Part shown: positions 25,304 through 31,867 of the stretch, piece after piece
How positions within the stretch are numbered: position 1 is the stretch's first letter
Layout: every line of letters begins with the position of its first letter
Origin: Alistipes sp. UBA934
GTDB taxonomy: Bacteria > Bacteroidota > Bacteroidia > Bacteroidales > Rikenellaceae
NCBI GenBank assembly: GCA_002293535.1
Contig: DBDK01000008.1
Span: 337,880 to 401,879 of the forward strand
Direction of reading: 5' to 3'
Length of the DNA: 64,000 nucleotides
Program-made: the position numbers and the translations under genes
Notes under the pieces: model-generated
Seen by the model: the letters and a program-made list of their open reading frames with translations, nothing else
Database searches by the model: none
Told to the model about the DNA's origin: nothing

Positions 25304-25620
25304 TTACTCGCATAAGTTAATCTCCGGCAAGAACACACATCCACCATTACATACGCTTCTGTAAGAGCAATGACATTGACTATTCCGTGTTTTTTCTATG
25401 TGCTGAATGAAGTATGGATTATTATGCCATATCTCCTGGATTGAGCTATTAAATTACCAGAGGAAGGCGTATTTGCCATAAATGAGCAAGGATACATCTT
25501 CATATCCTCGGAGATAAACGCGCTAAATCTTGCTGCCTCACAAGATTCATACAAAAATGGCTTTGTGTTTAGGTTTTTCACTATCCCAGAAATGCTACAA
25601 CTATCAAACCCTATCTTTAC
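25304..25620 (-). pseudogene. relic of a radical SAM / SPASM-domain protein
   Basis: On the minus strand the reading starts at about 25620 with V-K-I-G-F-D-S-C-S, continues through SCEAARFSAFISEDMKMYPCSFM, a typical SPASM cysteine arrangement, then needs a one-base shift at about 25450 (restoring GNLNSSIQEIWHN) and continues as QCHCSYRSVCNGGCVFLPEINLCE to a TAA at 25304. Cys-x-Cys and Cys-x-x-x-x-Cys-x-x-x-Cys patterns belong to auxiliary Fe-S clusters of peptide-modifying radical SAM enzymes. The N-terminal CxxxCxxC half is absent; stops precede the start. So: 5'-truncated and frameshifted. This accounts for most of the apparent gene gap 25.3-25.7 kb. Confidence 0.75.
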
Positions 25621-25690
25621 CTAAAAAGTTAGGAAAATTCCACGATAAACTCACTCTGTCGCTATATTGGGATTTTTCATAAGATTTTGT

Positions 25691-25698
25691 TATTTTTG
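25691..25698 (+). promoter_or_regulatory. -7 box TATTTTTG for the three-gene island module
   Basis: Exact TAnnTTTG, 64 nt before the first ATG (25763). No other good candidate in the AT-rich gap. Confidence 0.55.
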
Positions 25699-25762
25699 TA
25701 AAGACTGTCTTTGCCAGCATCTTGGCTAAAAAGAAAGTTATTGAACTAAGATAGATAAGAGT

Positions 25763-26242
25763 ATGGTGCAAGTAGATAGCATCGCTAATTATGTAAGTGA
25801 GAATTTGTCCAGCACAAACGAAATGGCAGAGTCCATAATTCCAATATCCGACAAGATTACTCCCCTATTATGGCTACTGATAGCCAATATTGTAATTATC
25901 ATTGCAAAATTTGTTACGGACAGTCGATTAAAGAAAAAAGATGTAAATGTTCACAGAAAAGGGTTGATAAATGAGTTCATAATAAACATCGAAAAGGAAT
26001 TGTTTTATAGATTGGAAACATTATCTCGATTTGATGCCGATCAAACGGACGAGTTATTAGTTGAAATTTTAAACATCGAAACTTATTGTAGAATAAATAG
26101 AATTTTTTTACGAAAGAACGTCAGCAATGTAGCTATTAAAATATTGGACTACTACAAGGCTGTCTCTTCCAATTATGCAAAAAAGGATATTAAGAAAGAA
26201 AATGAACTAATGGCTAAATACTCAGACAAGTTTTATGAATAA
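25763..26242 (+). CDS. single-span membrane protein of unknown function (island module, gene 1)
   Basis: 159 residues, not recognised. One clear membrane span at about 32-53 (ITPLLWLLIANIVIIIAKFV) followed by SRLKKKD, so the positive-inside rule puts the roughly 105-residue C-terminal part in the cytoplasm. That part is helical and charged, with no catalytic motif I can see. The stop overlaps the next start by 8 nt. AT-rich codons, unlike the host genes. Context suggests a membrane anchor or sensor for the ATPase encoded next. Confidence 0.75.
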   Translation: MVQVDSIANYVSENLSSTNEMAESIIPISDKITPLLWLLIANIVIIIAKFVTDSRLKKKDVNVHRKGLINEFIINIEKELFYRLETLSRFDADQTDELLVEILNIETYCRINRIFLRKNVSNVAIKILDYYKAVSSNYAKKDIKKENELMAKYSDKFYE

Positions 26243-27182
26243 CCAATCTAATAAAATTACATTTCCCAGTCACATAACAACAAATTCAATTTTGTCGTTA
26301 ATACGGGCAATGAGTTTTGTTTTCAAGCTGAAGGATAGGATGGCGGCGAATTATGTTGTAGACATTTCTAACGTTAAAGAGATAAATATGTTAGGAGTGC
26401 TATTATTATGTAAATTTCTTGAATTTTCTATTTCACATAGATGCTTTTCGGAACCCCAATTAGGAATAAATGATATTGTTAAGGAGGCTATTGCAAAATA
26501 TGGTTGTTTGTCCTTAGTACAATCCTTTATGAATCCCAAAGGAGACAATAGAAAAGAACTTGAATCGCTAAAGACAAAAATACAAGACAATTTTATCATT
26601 GCCCCTAAGGCCCTATTACGGAATGATAGTTACTCTAAAGAATCACTCAACACAGATTATTTACCTGCAATTAATGATTATTATAGTAATACTATTAAGG
26701 CGAGTGATATGATCTTACAGGTATTTTCAGAAATATTGTTGAATTTTTGGGAGCACGCAGTGGATGACACCCGTTCAATAATTATCGCTCACGGGACAAA
26801 AACAAATATCGAAATAGCCTGTATAGATACTGGGAATGGAATAAAGACCACACTTAGTGAAAACGTTAAGTTAAAAAAGAGTGAAAAATCAGACATCCTA
26901 TTGTCCAAAGCTGTCCAAAAGGGCGTAACATCAAAAACGAATACAGATCATATGGGTTTTGGTCTATGGATTGTAGATGAGATAGTATCAAAGGTAGGAG
27001 GAAGATTGCGCCTTATTTCGGAAAGTTCTGCATATATAAATGATTCCGGAAAAAAGACTACCACAGGTTGCGATTATTGGGGCGGTACTATAATTTATGT
27101 ATATTTGCCATTAGAGAATCCTGTCACAATAGCTGATATTGAAAAAGGGAAGCAATTAAACGCAAAAATTTGTTGGATATGA
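26235..27182 (+). CDS. GHKL ATPase with STAS-like N-terminal region (island module, gene 2)
   Basis: 315 residues. N-terminal region (about 1-110) has a STAS-like strand-helix pattern, NYVVDISNVKEINMLGVLLLCKFL. The C-terminal GHKL ATPase domain is clear: N box SEILLNFWEHA (E166, N170, H174), G1 DTGNGI (D198-G202), G2 GFGLWIV (G241-L244), and a final WGGTIIYVYLPL strand. There is no phospho-acceptor histidine, so it resembles anti-sigma/serine-kinase types (SpoIIAB, RsbW, RsbT) more than sensor kinases. Overlaps gene 3 by ATGA. A protein kinase or ATP-gated switch acting on its STAS partner is the likely role. Confidence 0.82.
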   Translation: MNNQSNKITFPSHITTNSILSLIRAMSFVFKLKDRMAANYVVDISNVKEINMLGVLLLCKFLEFSISHRCFSEPQLGINDIVKEAIAKYGCLSLVQSFMNPKGDNRKELESLKTKIQDNFIIAPKALLRNDSYSKESLNTDYLPAINDYYSNTIKASDMILQVFSEILLNFWEHAVDDTRSIIIAHGTKTNIEIACIDTGNGIKTTLSENVKLKKSEKSDILLSKAVQKGVTSKTNTDHMGFGLWIVDEIVSKVGGRLRLISESSAYINDSGKKTTTGCDYWGGTIIYVYLPLENPVTIADIEKGKQLNAKICWI

Positions 27183-27478
27183 GAACAATAGAATTGAAAA
27201 AATATGCTCCGATAATAAGTGATAAGGAAATAGGAGCAGAAATCTTAGGGGAGATTAAAACGGTCCTCAATAGCGACAATGGTGTGATTATCGATATGCA
27301 GGATATTCGCTCTATGGCTACGTTTTGCGCGAAGCAAATCTTTGGTGCTCTATATGTAGAGATGGGTTCTGAGGATTTTTTTAATAAAATACGTATAAAG
27401 TCCGCAACGGATGATGTTAAATACATCATCAATCTTGGAATAGAAAAAGCATTGGAAGACAATTCATTCCATCTCTAA
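27179..27478 (+). CDS. STAS-like DUF4325 protein (island module, gene 3)
   Basis: 99 residues. The pattern GVIIDMQDIRSMATFCAKQIFGALYVEMGSEDFFNKI is that of the STAS-like DUF4325 family, found next to GHKL ATPases. I chose the ATG at 27179, which overlaps the ATPase stop (ATGA). By analogy with SpoIIAA/RsbV it may be the phosphorylated or sequestered partner, but no such activity is established for this family to my knowledge. Directly after its stop, in the same frame, begins a truncated HTH gene. Confidence 0.8.
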   Translation: MRTIELKKYAPIISDKEIGAEILGEIKTVLNSDNGVIIDMQDIRSMATFCAKQIFGALYVEMGSEDFFNKIRIKSATDDVKYIINLGIEKALEDNSFHL

Positions 27479-27652
27479 ATCGTCCTCTTCGATGGCAATG
27501 ACGTTTGCGAGATTCTGAACATCAGCAAACGCACTCTGCAAACCTATCGCGACAGTGGACGGCTGTCGTTTTCGAACATCGGCAACAAGATTTATTATAA
27601 GCCGACGGATGTGCAGAAAATTGTCGAAAGAGGGGAGGTGAGCGATGTATAG
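27479..27652 (+). pseudogene. 5'-truncated HTH (excisionase/MerR-like) gene
   Basis: In frame directly after the DUF4325 stop the sequence reads LFDGNDVCEILNISKRTLQTYRDSGRLSFSNIGNKIYYK and ends at TAG 27652. This is the winged-helix HTH_17 type common in Bacteroidetes mobile elements, but the N-terminus and start codon are gone. The cut coincides with the end of the three-gene module, so the module probably replaced the 5' part of this gene. Confidence 0.7.
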
Positions 27653-27911
27653 CAGCTACGACGTAATCACGATGGACAGTCCCGAAACGAAGAAATTCTT
27701 CGAGATGCTCGATAGGTTGTTCAAGCAAACAGAACAGCTGACCGATGTGGAACTATCTTTGCGTCTGAAAGCCAGCCGCCGAACCTTGCAGGAATGGCGC
27801 GATAAGGGTACGCTGTCGTTCTTCAAAATCGGTGGCAAAATCCTCTACCGCGAAAGCGATATCCAAAAACTCCTCAACAGAAATTACTTTAAGGCGTATA
27901 GAGATGTTTAG
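27645..27911 (+). CDS. HTH DNA-binding protein (excisionase-like)
   Basis: 88 residues. N-terminal helix (SPETKKFFEMLDRLFKQTEQ), then HTH_17: LTDVELSLRLKASRRTLQEWRDKGTLSFFKIGGKILYRESDIQKLLN. Small proteins of this kind occur in tandem near integrases of Bacteroidetes elements and act as recombination directionality factors or regulators. The start overlaps the end of the truncated copy by 8 nt, the normal arrangement of such pairs. Confidence 0.82.
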   Translation: MYSSYDVITMDSPETKKFFEMLDRLFKQTEQLTDVELSLRLKASRRTLQEWRDKGTLSFFKIGGKILYRESDIQKLLNRNYFKAYRDV

Positions 27912-27960
27912 GCGAAAAACTCCCTATGTCGCCCGTCAATGGCATTGAAGGTGTCGGAAT

Positions 27961-29217
27961 TTACGACTCCAACAGCCACTTCCAGACGGGGATCACTTCA
28001 ATAGTTTTACCTTCAACCTCCAACATCCGCTCGGTGTCGCGGGTTATGATCACGAGCCGACGGCATTCCAATACATCGGAAATTTTGGCCAGTGCCTTCA
28101 TCTCGCGATCCAACGTTCCGTCGGCATTGTCAAGATTGTAGCACACCTGAATTGCGGTATAGTTATCGGGGATATAGAAATCGACCTCGATATTGTGGTT
28201 GTAAAAATATACGGCATCCTCCCGCCCGTATTTACGCAACAGGGTTACGGCGACAAGATTTTCCAAAAGAGAGGTCTCACCACCCATCAAAAAGAGATTC
28301 AGAATGCCATTGTCCGTGTAATAGTATTTTTGCGAGCTCTCCTTGTCGACCAACTTACTCGCTATGTTTTGCACGGGAGAAATGAGCCACGCATCTTTGG
28401 CGTACTCCATATAGTTAATCACCGTCTGTGTCCCGATCTTCGCGCCGGTCGATGATATGATGTTTGCTATTCGGGTAAACGATAAAGGTTGCTTTATGCT
28501 TTCGGCCAACTTTTTGAACATCACTCGCAGGGCGAAGGTGTTCTCTATATTGTTACGTGCAGCGATATCACCCAAGTAGATTTTTTGATAGGTGCTGGTC
28601 AGGTAGTCGCGCTTTACTGCAAGCGAGGCTCCTTCGGGGAATCCGCCGAAATAGAAGTAGTCATTGAATTTCCGCAGCACTTCGGCACGTCCCTCCGTGG
28701 AGATTAAATCCACGGGCGTGTCGTTCGCCGTCAAAAACTCTTTGAACGAATAAGGATAAACATCGGCGGTTATATAGCGGCTACCGAGCGTAGTTTGAAT
28801 CTCCTTGCTCAACATTTTTGCGTTGCTTCCCGTTATGTAAACCCTGTGCTTGGTGTCGGCCATCCGGCGGGCAAACTTCTCCCAGCCGGTGATGTTCTGT
28901 ATCTCGTCGAGAAAAAGCATAGGCTTCTTTCCATACATCTCCAAGTGCACCTCCAACAACAGGTTCAGATCTGCGGCGGTCATTCCGGTAAGGCGTTCGT
29001 CCTCAAAGTTTATGTATAGCATCTCGTCCCAACCGGTACCCCCTGCGAGAAGCTGCTGCATCCTTTGGTAGAGCAGAAACGACTTTCCGGCCCGCCTGAT
29101 GCCGACAAAGACGTAATTGCCGAATTCCTCGAAAGTGAAGTCTCGGGGAACAACGTTGAACTTAGGAACTTCCGCCTGATTGTCTGCAATGACCGATTTT
29201 AAGATTTCTCTGTCCAT
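27961..29217 (-). CDS. AAA ATPase with DUF4143 domain
   Basis: 418 residues. Walker A VGIRRAGKSFLL at about 38-50, Walker B PMLFLDEIQNI, sensor VYITGSNAKML, and a C-terminal DUF4143 half, a nuclease-like fold without evident catalytic residues, containing YYYTDNGILNLF and NHNIEVDFYI. Members of this family are widespread, often in mobile or defence-rich DNA, with unclear role. The ATG at 29217 is preceded by GGGAGG, a possible Shine-Dalgarno, and by a promoter with three operator-like repeats. Reads opposite to the HTH genes and towards them. Confidence 0.85.
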   Translation of the reverse strand: MDREILKSVIADNQAEVPKFNVVPRDFTFEEFGNYVFVGIRRAGKSFLLYQRMQQLLAGGTGWDEMLYINFEDERLTGMTAADLNLLLEVHLEMYGKKPMLFLDEIQNITGWEKFARRMADTKHRVYITGSNAKMLSKEIQTTLGSRYITADVYPYSFKEFLTANDTPVDLISTEGRAEVLRKFNDYFYFGGFPEGASLAVKRDYLTSTYQKIYLGDIAARNNIENTFALRVMFKKLAESIKQPLSFTRIANIISSTGAKIGTQTVINYMEYAKDAWLISPVQNIASKLVDKESSQKYYYTDNGILNLFLMGGETSLLENLVAVTLLRKYGREDAVYFYNHNIEVDFYIPDNYTAIQVCYNLDNADGTLDREMKALAKISDVLECRRLVIITRDTERMLEVEGKTIEVIPVWKWLLES

Positions 29218-29229
29218 AACCTCCCGTTT

Positions 29230-29313
29230 TATTTTATCGACAAAACAAAGATAATGCATTTTTGTTTTACCGACAAAACAATATTGAATTATTTTTGTTT
29301 TGTAGGTAGAACA
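29230..29313 (-). promoter_or_regulatory. promoter with three operator-like repeats at 33-bp spacing
   Basis: The -7 box TATCTTTG (29246-29253) of the DUF4143 ATPase is embedded in three near-palindromic copies of an 18-bp element, plus-strand consensus TGTTTTACCGACAAAACA: copies begin at 29230 (TATTTTATCGACAAAACA), 29263 (TGTTTTACCGACAAAACA) and 29296 (TGTTTTGTAGGTAGAACA, reverse orientation). Starts are exactly 33 bp apart, three helical turns, so a bound protein would sit on one DNA face. Probably an autoregulatory or host-repressor site. Confidence 0.65.
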
Positions 29314-29339
29314 TGCTTAATAGAGTCACATAGATATGC

Positions 29340-30710
29340 CTAATCCAAAAACCCTATCAACTCCTTCTTCATCTCCTCGTCGATGTCGCGGTAGCGGGCA
29401 AAGGCTTTCGAGCCTTCTTTGTGGCCGGAGAGTGCACCCACGAGGTTTGGGTCTTTGACCTGTTTGTAGATATTCCCGATGAAACTGCGGCGAGCCATGT
29501 GGGACGAGGCCACCTCATAAATAGGTTTTTGTACCTCCTGCCGGGTGCGCTGGTCGATGACCGTCACCATTCTGTCAAGCCCCGCCCGCTCGAACGCCTC
29601 CTTTATATTGTCGTTATACTTCTGCGACGAAATGAACGGCAACAAGCTCTCGCGCTCCGGGTCGCGGTAACGCTCCATAATCTCCTTTGCCGTCTCGCTC
29701 AACGGAACTCGTACCGTCTGCACCCGATCCTCTTTCGTCTTTTTGGGGATGTACTCGATGGCTCCGTTTATGACATTCTTCCAAGTAAACTTCATAAGAT
29801 CACTAACCCGACAACCGATCAGACATTGAAAAACGAAAATGTCCCTCTGCACGGCCAACGACGGAGTGGCTGACATGTCAGCCTCGTAAAGTTTTTTCCT
29901 TTCATCGTTGCTGATATAGATAGGGGTACCGTACACGCTTTCGCCGACCGAGTACCCTTTGAATGGGTTGTTGGTCGTGTAGCCGTTATCGTTCGCCCAG
30001 ATGATGAACGACCGGAACCGCGTCATCATATCCGAAATGTAGTTTTGCCCTCGCTCCCTCGGTGCTCCGGTCGGTGTCTTCCGGGGGCGATGGGTCTTCG
30101 GAGCTTGCTTTACGGAATAGGGCACTGCCTCGTATATCTCCGGGTACTTCTTGAACACCTCATGCTCGTTGGTCAGGAAGTCCTCGATGTCCTCCAACTG
30201 CTCATAGGACAGCGTGCCGATGTTCAGTTTGAAAGTCCGGTTACCGGTCGCCCGTTTGTACAACTCATAACGCTTAATACAGCGTACTAACACGTTGAAG
30301 TGTTTTGTACGGGACTCCGACAGCTTGTGTTTCGCCAGATAGTCGGCCATGATGTCGAAAAAGTCTTTAATTCGCTCTTTCGTGGTCTTCGATGGCTTGT
30401 GGAATTTTTTCACAAGCCTATCCATCCAATCTTTGGTAAGGACGCTCTTGTCGGTCGCCGAATTTATCTCGGCCTCAATCAAATCAGTAAGAGCTTTCAG
30501 TCTGGCTCTTTTCTCCAGTAGCGCGTCTCGCTCATCGCCGGGCGTGAGCGGAACATTAATGTCGTTTTTCTTACCCCACCGCTTACGGTCGAGCCAAATC
30601 CCGGATGCAACCCGCAAACGAATATCGCGCGAAACATAGAGCCGGAGATGTATCTGCGATTCACCTGCGCTGTTGGTCGATTTTGTGAGGACATAGTTTG
30701 TTTGAGCCAT
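29340..30710 (-). CDS. tyrosine recombinase / integrase
   Basis: 456 residues. N-terminal arm-binding and SAM-like core-binding regions, then the catalytic domain with Arg in CLIGCRVSDLMKFTW, the HxxR box in SHMARRSFIGN, GALSGHKEGSKAFARYR with the nucleophilic Tyr. Type typical of Bacteroidetes integrative elements. I chose the ATG at 30710 after the promoter box 30735-30742; an upstream frame extension would translate the arm-site repeats and is rejected. Next to the right att repeat, as expected of the enzyme that inserted this island into tRNA-Leu. Confidence 0.93.
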   Translation of the reverse strand: MAQTNYVLTKSTNSAGESQIHLRLYVSRDIRLRVASGIWLDRKRWGKKNDINVPLTPGDERDALLEKRARLKALTDLIEAEINSATDKSVLTKDWMDRLVKKFHKPSKTTKERIKDFFDIMADYLAKHKLSESRTKHFNVLVRCIKRYELYKRATGNRTFKLNIGTLSYEQLEDIEDFLTNEHEVFKKYPEIYEAVPYSVKQAPKTHRPRKTPTGAPRERGQNYISDMMTRFRSFIIWANDNGYTTNNPFKGYSVGESVYGTPIYISNDERKKLYEADMSATPSLAVQRDIFVFQCLIGCRVSDLMKFTWKNVINGAIEYIPKKTKEDRVQTVRVPLSETAKEIMERYRDPERESLLPFISSQKYNDNIKEAFERAGLDRMVTVIDQRTRQEVQKPIYEVASSHMARRSFIGNIYKQVKDPNLVGALSGHKEGSKAFARYRDIDEEMKKELIGFLD

Positions 30711-30734
30711 CTTTACTACCGTTATTTGTTTCCT

Positions 30735-30742
30735 CAAAGGTA
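30735..30742 (-). promoter_or_regulatory. -7 box TACCTTTG for the integrase
   Basis: Exact TAnnTTTG 24 nt before the integrase ATG. The arm-type repeats lie just upstream (30771-30797), so integrase binding could repress its own gene. Confidence 0.65.
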
Positions 30743-30770
30743 CGGCTATTTTCGGGAAAAACAAATTTTC

Positions 30771-30797
30771 GTGTCCGCACCGTGTCCGCATTTTTGA
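30771..30797 (+). repeat. probable arm-type integrase sites, right
   Basis: GTGTCCGCA at 30771-30779 and 30782-30790, followed by TTTTTGA; same order and orientation as 25233-25259 at the other end. Confidence 0.65.
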
Positions 30798-30915
30798 AAA
30801 ACGGCCAAAATTGCACCCGAACACATTCAATCAAAAACAATTATAAAATACTATTCTTCAATATATTATAAAATTGTTTCGATTTTGAAGTTTTGGAAGC
30901 ATTTGCATTCTGCGT

Positions 30916-30931
30916 ATCTCGTCCTGGGTAC
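30916..30931 (+). repeat. att repeat, right
   Basis: ATCTCGTCCTGGGTAC, identical to the tRNA-Leu 3' end at 25170-25185. Probable attR; the sequence to its right is likely what followed the tRNA before insertion. Confidence 0.85.
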
Positions 30932-30933
30932 GG

Positions 30934-30969
30934 AAAAATAAGGGGAGCATAAATGCTCCCCTTATTTTT
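30934..30969. terminator. perfect 17-bp stem bidirectional terminator
   Basis: AAAAATAAGGGGAGCAT and its exact complement flank a 2-nt AA centre, with A-run on one side and T-run on the other, so it can stop transcription in both directions. It lies 2 nt after attR, so it is probably the native tRNA-Leu terminator, displaced 5.7 kb by the insertion; it now also lies just after the nuclease gene's stop on the minus strand. Confidence 0.85.
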
Positions 30970-30989
30970 ATGCGAAGTGGCAAATAGAT

Positions 30990-31763
30990 TTAGTGTTTTA
31001 TGATGTGAACCATCACATTTTCACTATTTTCGAACGACTGTTTGAATTTATCGACATCCCGAATAGTGCTTATGTCGTAAACGATGAATAAAACACTTGG
31101 AAATTGTGTCTTATAAGCTAATATGTCATCGTTTAGCTGTTGAATAAGTGCTTTTTCATTTTCGTTACACAATTTGACCTCAACGGCTAAACCGATATTG
31201 TCGAAACTGAAATCGGGAATATACTCTTTGGAAGAATATTGTATATGAGGAGATTCCCTATTGTAATCTATCTCTGCCCCAATCAACAAATTCTCAAAGC
31301 TATCTTGAATTTCCTTTTCTCGCGTGGGTTGTGTCCGTATGGTTTTTCGCAATTTGTTTTCCGACAGAGAAAGAACTTTCATAAGATCATTTGTGGCGTT
31401 TTTATTGCTCGGTGCTGTATAAACATCGTTTATAGAGTGATTTTCCAAATAATCTTTTGCGGCTAAAAGATATCCTTTAGCAATGCCGAGTTGCTCAATA
31501 TATGCGTCTTGATTAAGGCGTTCCTTCTCTCCCTCAAAATCCCAAGCCTCAACTATGTAGCTGCCGGTAAAGCGCCAAGGAAGACTTTTAATATTGGCAA
31601 AATGAATCGAATCACTACCAAATACCTCATTCAAAAAGACAAGTGTATTAGTTAGCCATCGAGTATGTTCGGTTGATAATCTTTCGACCTGTTTTAGAGC
31701 ATCTATCTCTGCTATAAGATTATCCAAACAATCCAATGCAGCTTCTTTTGTCCATTTTCCCAT
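30990..31763 (-). CDS. PD-(D/E)XK nuclease-like protein of unknown function
   Basis: 257 residues. The N-terminal 150 are helical and unrecognised. The C-terminal domain has EYIPDFSFDNIGLAVEVKLC, that is D184 and E195-x-K197 of the PD-(D/E)XK fold, then a Gln-Gln-Leu helix and the strand SVLFIVYD. Such domains are common in stand-alone defence or restriction proteins. AT-rich. It sits between the island's right end and GH16, with its own divergent promoter at 31801-31808. It could be part of an older insertion at the same tRNA locus. Confidence 0.75.
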   Translation of the reverse strand: MGKWTKEAALDCLDNLIAEIDALKQVERLSTEHTRWLTNTLVFLNEVFGSDSIHFANIKSLPWRFTGSYIVEAWDFEGEKERLNQDAYIEQLGIAKGYLLAAKDYLENHSINDVYTAPSNKNATNDLMKVLSLSENKLRKTIRTQPTREKEIQDSFENLLIGAEIDYNRESPHIQYSSKEYIPDFSFDNIGLAVEVKLCNENEKALIQQLNDDILAYKTQFPSVLFIVYDISTIRDVDKFKQSFENSENVMVHIIKH

Positions 31764-31800
31764 ATATGCGTTCTCTAATTAATAGGTTCAAACTACACAA

Positions 31801-31808
31801 CAAAGATA
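31801..31808 (-). promoter_or_regulatory. -7 box TATCTTTG for the nuclease-like gene
   Basis: Exact TAnnTTTG 37 nt before the ATG at 31763. Confidence 0.65.
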
Positions 31809-31837
31809 ATCAAAACCATACTATTCAATATTATTAC

Positions 31838-31864
31838 TATCTTTGTTGGGAGTAAATATCTTTG
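31838..31864 (+). promoter_or_regulatory. two tandem -7 boxes TATCTTTG for GH16
   Basis: Identical TATCTTTG boxes at 31838-31845 and 31857-31864, 19 bp apart. The second ends 3 nt before the ATG (leaderless transcript); the first would leave a short leader of roughly 20 nt. Possibly alternative start sites. Confidence 0.6.
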
Positions 31865-31867
31865 TTT

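Larger units (their letters stand above)
25170..30931. mobile_element. tRNA-Leu-integrated genomic island (about 5.8 kb)
   Basis: Bounded by 16-bp direct repeats derived from the tRNA-Leu 3' end, with a tyrosine integrase reading inward at the right end. Cargo: decayed radical-SAM remnant, three-gene STAS/GHKL module, truncated plus intact HTH genes, DUF4143 ATPase. Paired GTGTCCGCA repeats occur close inside both ends in the same orientation, as expected of arm-type integrase sites. The middle (about 25.6-27.5 kb) is much more AT-rich than the flanks. No conjugation, replication or phage structural genes, so it is likely a satellite or degraded element that needs help to move. Confidence 0.85.

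Noticed and set aside
30711..30830. Upstream extension of the integrase by 40 codons
   Set aside because: It would translate the arm-type repeats and the promoter box; start at 30710 fits both promoter and family length.
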